From assembly GCA_024763185.1 (NCBI GenBank), contig JANTFY010000021.1, positions 1 through 17,077 of the forward strand: 17,077 bases of DNA, given 5' to 3'. The notes under the pieces were generated by a model that was given only the letters and a program-made list of their open reading frames with translations, did not search any database and had not been told where the DNA came from. Position 1 is the stretch's first letter, and each line of letters opens with the position of its first letter. Made by a program: the position numbers and the translations under genes. This stretch comes from Gammaproteobacteria bacterium. GTDB taxonomy: Bacteria; Pseudomonadota; Gammaproteobacteria; GCA-001735895. Positions 15,352 to 17,077 of the stretch are shown here, piece after piece.

Positions 15352-16464
15352 GTGTCGGATACGACTTTTACATTATTTCCCATTTCGAAAACCCAATACA
15401 CGTCCAAAGAGCTGGAAGGCATAGAAAATGGTCGCAACCTGCTCCAGTATAAATTAATTTTTTATATTGGCGCTGCATTTGTCTCGCTGTTTACCCTGGT
15501 CAGTTTTTTTAAAGGACGCATAGAGCTCGGCCTGTTCCTGTCGGGCTGCCTGTTACTGGTTTCACTGGTTCACCTGTATGTGTGTAAAACCAACAAGGTC
15601 AGCCTGGCTGTATTCATTTATACCCTGGTCATGTCCTTGCTGATTTTATATCTGGTCGTTACCGGTGGTGTGAGTGGTACCGGACCCTTGTGGTCTTATC
15701 CGATAGTCGTTTTGCTGATTCCGATGCTGGGTTATCTGAAGGGGGCAATTTTTTCCGCGACCTTGATTATTGTGATCACCCTGGTTTTAATGCTGTTGCC
15801 GCAGGATTCATTTCTGTATGTCTATGACAATGAGTTCAAGCTGCGCTATCTCGGCACCCTGTCGGCACTGTCCCTGTTATCCTGTGCCATTGAATTCTCT
15901 CGCGGCAGGGCCTTTTCCTACATGCTGTTTTTAAGTAATGAGCTCGAATACGTGAGCCGCACAGATCCGTTGACAGGCCTGATGAACCGGCGTGGCATTG
16001 AAGACCTGTTTAAAAAGGAGGTCAATCGTTTTGAACGCAAGGGTACCGTGTTTTCTATCTTATTGATTGACGTGGATGATTTTAAAAAAATCAATGATGA
16101 ACACGGGCATACACTGGGCGATGCGGTTTTGAAGGAGCTTGCCCAGATTCTGTTAAGAAATTTACGCCATATGGATACGGTGTCGCGCTGGGGTGGTGAA
16201 GAGTTTTTGATTTTGCTGCCAGACACAGGCTCAGATCAGGCCCAGCTAGTGGGCGAAAAATTATGTCGATTTGTGGAAAAAACCTCACCCTTATGCGATG
16301 GCCTGGATCACAAAACCACGATCAGTATAGGTGTTGCCAGCTACACCAGTGAAATGGAAATACTCAGTCTGGCCGACAGGGCTGATAAAGCGCTCTATCA
16401 GGCCAAAGAAAATGGCAAGAACCAGGTTATCAATGCCGCCAATGTGAAAATGACTGCGGCTTGA
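15352..16464 (+). CDS. Membrane diguanylate cyclase with six-helix sensor
   Basis: Translation starts at GTG 15352, with AGGGA 6 nt upstream, giving MSDTTFTLF. The 370-residue protein has about six membrane segments (34-53, 57-78, 83-103, 114-128, 130-149, 167-181) that form an unnamed MASE-like sensor, then a GGDEF domain with the usual DPLTGLMNRRG start, IDVDDFKKIND, and an intact GGEEF (281-285). The I-site R272-H-M-D275 lies five residues before GGEEF, so product feedback is likely. It should make cyclic di-GMP at the inner membrane in answer to an unknown membrane or lipid-soluble signal. It has no solute-binding or PAS part, unlike the other cyclase here. The stop codon lies in the loop of a terminator hairpin. 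Confidence 0.93.
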   Translation: MSDTTFTLFPISKTQYTSKELEGIENGRNLLQYKLIFYIGAAFVSLFTLVSFFKGRIELGLFLSGCLLLVSLVHLYVCKTNKVSLAVFIYTLVMSLLILYLVVTGGVSGTGPLWSYPIVVLLIPMLGYLKGAIFSATLIIVITLVLMLLPQDSFLYVYDNEFKLRYLGTLSALSLLSCAIEFSRGRAFSYMLFLSNELEYVSRTDPLTGLMNRRGIEDLFKKEVNRFERKGTVFSILLIDVDDFKKINDEHGHTLGDAVLKELAQILLRNLRHMDTVSRWGGEEFLILLPDTGSDQAQLVGEKLCRFVEKTSPLCDGLDHKTTISIGVASYTSEMEILSLADRADKALYQAKENGKNQVINAANVKMTAA

Positions 16465-16487
16465 AACGCCGCGCTTTATTTTTTTGG
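16456..16487 (+). terminator. Rho-independent terminator after the membrane diguanylate cyclase gene
   Basis: A GC stem (GCGGC at 16456-16460, GCCGC at 16468-16472) with a 7-nt loop is followed by GCTTTATTTTTTT on the plus strand. The cyclase stop codon lies in the loop and the stop of the convergent tcdA lies in the U-tract. No U-tract exists in the opposite direction, so it acts for plus-strand transcripts. Confidence 0.75.
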
Positions 16488-17077
16488 CCACTGTACGATT
16501 GTGGAATCATCTTCTTCGCGCGTATTCAGGTATTTTGTAATGGCATGAGAAATGGCACTTAAACCAAAACTGGCGGTGACACCCACAAACGAACCCAGTC
16601 CGCTTTCGCAGTCCAGCGTGGTCTGGTTTGGCATGCTGGGTTTGGCGTAACTGACAGCGCCGTTCTGTGCCGGATAGACGGGTTGCTGGGTAGAAAATAC
16701 ACAGTCAATTCCATAACGCCGCTTCGGGTTGCGACTGTAATCCAGCTGATGGCGTAGCTTGGAGCGTAACATGGCCAGTAACGGATCATTGAAGGTACGG
16801 GTCAGATCATTAATCTCAATTTTGGTCGGATCCGATAAGCCTCCCGCACCGCCGGTTACCACCAGCCTGATTTTGTGCCGCCTTAAATAATGGACCAGAG
16901 ACATTTTCTGCTGCACATGATCAATGGCATCGATAACGTAATCGTATTGCTGAAAGTTGAAAGCTTCCAGGTTGGCACGCGTAACCAGCTCGTCGATGGC
17001 ATGGCACTGGCATTCGGGATTGATGGATTTGATACGGCCTGCCAGGGTGTGAACCTTGCTCTTGCCGATACTCTCAA
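16476..17077 (-). CDS. tcdA: tRNA threonylcarbamoyladenosine dehydratase TcdA (5' end outside window)
   Basis: The visible 199 residues match the E1-like TcdA (CsdL/YgdL) protein over its C-terminal three quarters: RIKSINPEC, YVIDAIDHV, VTGGAGG(L)SDPTKIEINDLTRTFNDPL, IDCVFSTQQPVYP, and DCESGLGSFVGVTASFGLSAISHA. E. coli TcdA has about 268 residues, so roughly 70 N-terminal residues, including the nucleotide-binding GxGxxG loop, lie beyond the right edge. The enzyme uses ATP to cyclise t6A at position 37 of tRNAs that read ANN codons into ct6A. It is cytosolic and may be membrane-associated. The gene converges with the diguanylate cyclase, with 11 bp between the stops. No internal frameshift was seen. 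The start is not in the window. Confidence 0.92.
   Translation of the reverse strand, partial: ESIGKSKVHTLAGRIKSINPECQCHAIDELVTRANLEAFNFQQYDYVIDAIDHVQQKMSLVHYLRRHKIRLVVTGGAGGLSDPTKIEINDLTRTFNDPLLAMLRSKLRHQLDYSRNPKRRYGIDCVFSTQQPVYPAQNGAVSYAKPSMPNQTTLDCESGLGSFVGVTASFGLSAISHAITKYLNTREEDDSTIVQWPKK

Overview
The window looks like chromosomal DNA of a gammaproteobacterium of moderate GC content. The pointers are a ubiquinone hydroxylase of the UbiM type, a TolA-like periplasmic domain, Ada, TcdA, RhtB- and EamA-type transporters, and three cyclic di-GMP enzymes. No rRNA, tRNA, CRISPR array, phage gene or transposase was seen. The species cannot be named from this sequence.

Left third (1-6278), all on the minus strand: a very large outer-membrane-type lipoprotein gene whose 3' end lies outside the window (signal peptide, Ig/PKD-like and carboxypeptidase-regulatory-like domains, acidic linker, two Big_2-type Ig domains, RCC1-like repeats); a doubtful 71-codon ORF; two small membrane proteins; a gamma-glutamylcyclotransferase-fold protein; and ubiM. 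A 120-bp divergent control region separates ubiM from a plus-strand gene for a Cds1-like PLP-dependent cysteine desulfhydrase.

Middle (6399-12751): the cds1-like gene, a secreted protein with a C-terminal TolA/TonB-like domain, a diguanylate cyclase with a periplasmic solute-binding sensor and two PAS domains, a convergent LysE/RhtB exporter, then an HD-GYP phosphodiesterase with a YgaP-like membrane anchor, followed closely by a small secreted protein of unknown role.

Right part (12840-17077): a tight plus-strand run of ada, an EamA/DMT transporter and a one-domain asparaginase (the last two overlap by 4 bp), then a six-helix membrane diguanylate cyclase ending in a rho-independent terminator. 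The convergent tcdA gene enters from the right edge and lacks its 5' end.

The main observations are these. (1) An FNR/CRP-family-like palindrome in the ubiM/cds1 divergent region is centred exactly -41.5 from a predicted ubiM start and about -40.5 from a predicted cds1 start, which suggests oxygen- or redox-linked control of a quinone hydroxylase and an H2S-producing enzyme. (2) A perfect palindrome of the same type lies about -60.5 from the predicted lipoprotein promoter. (3) Makers and a breaker of cyclic di-GMP are clustered and have unusual sensor parts. These are inferences from sequence and need experiments; no clearly new multi-gene system could be proved here.
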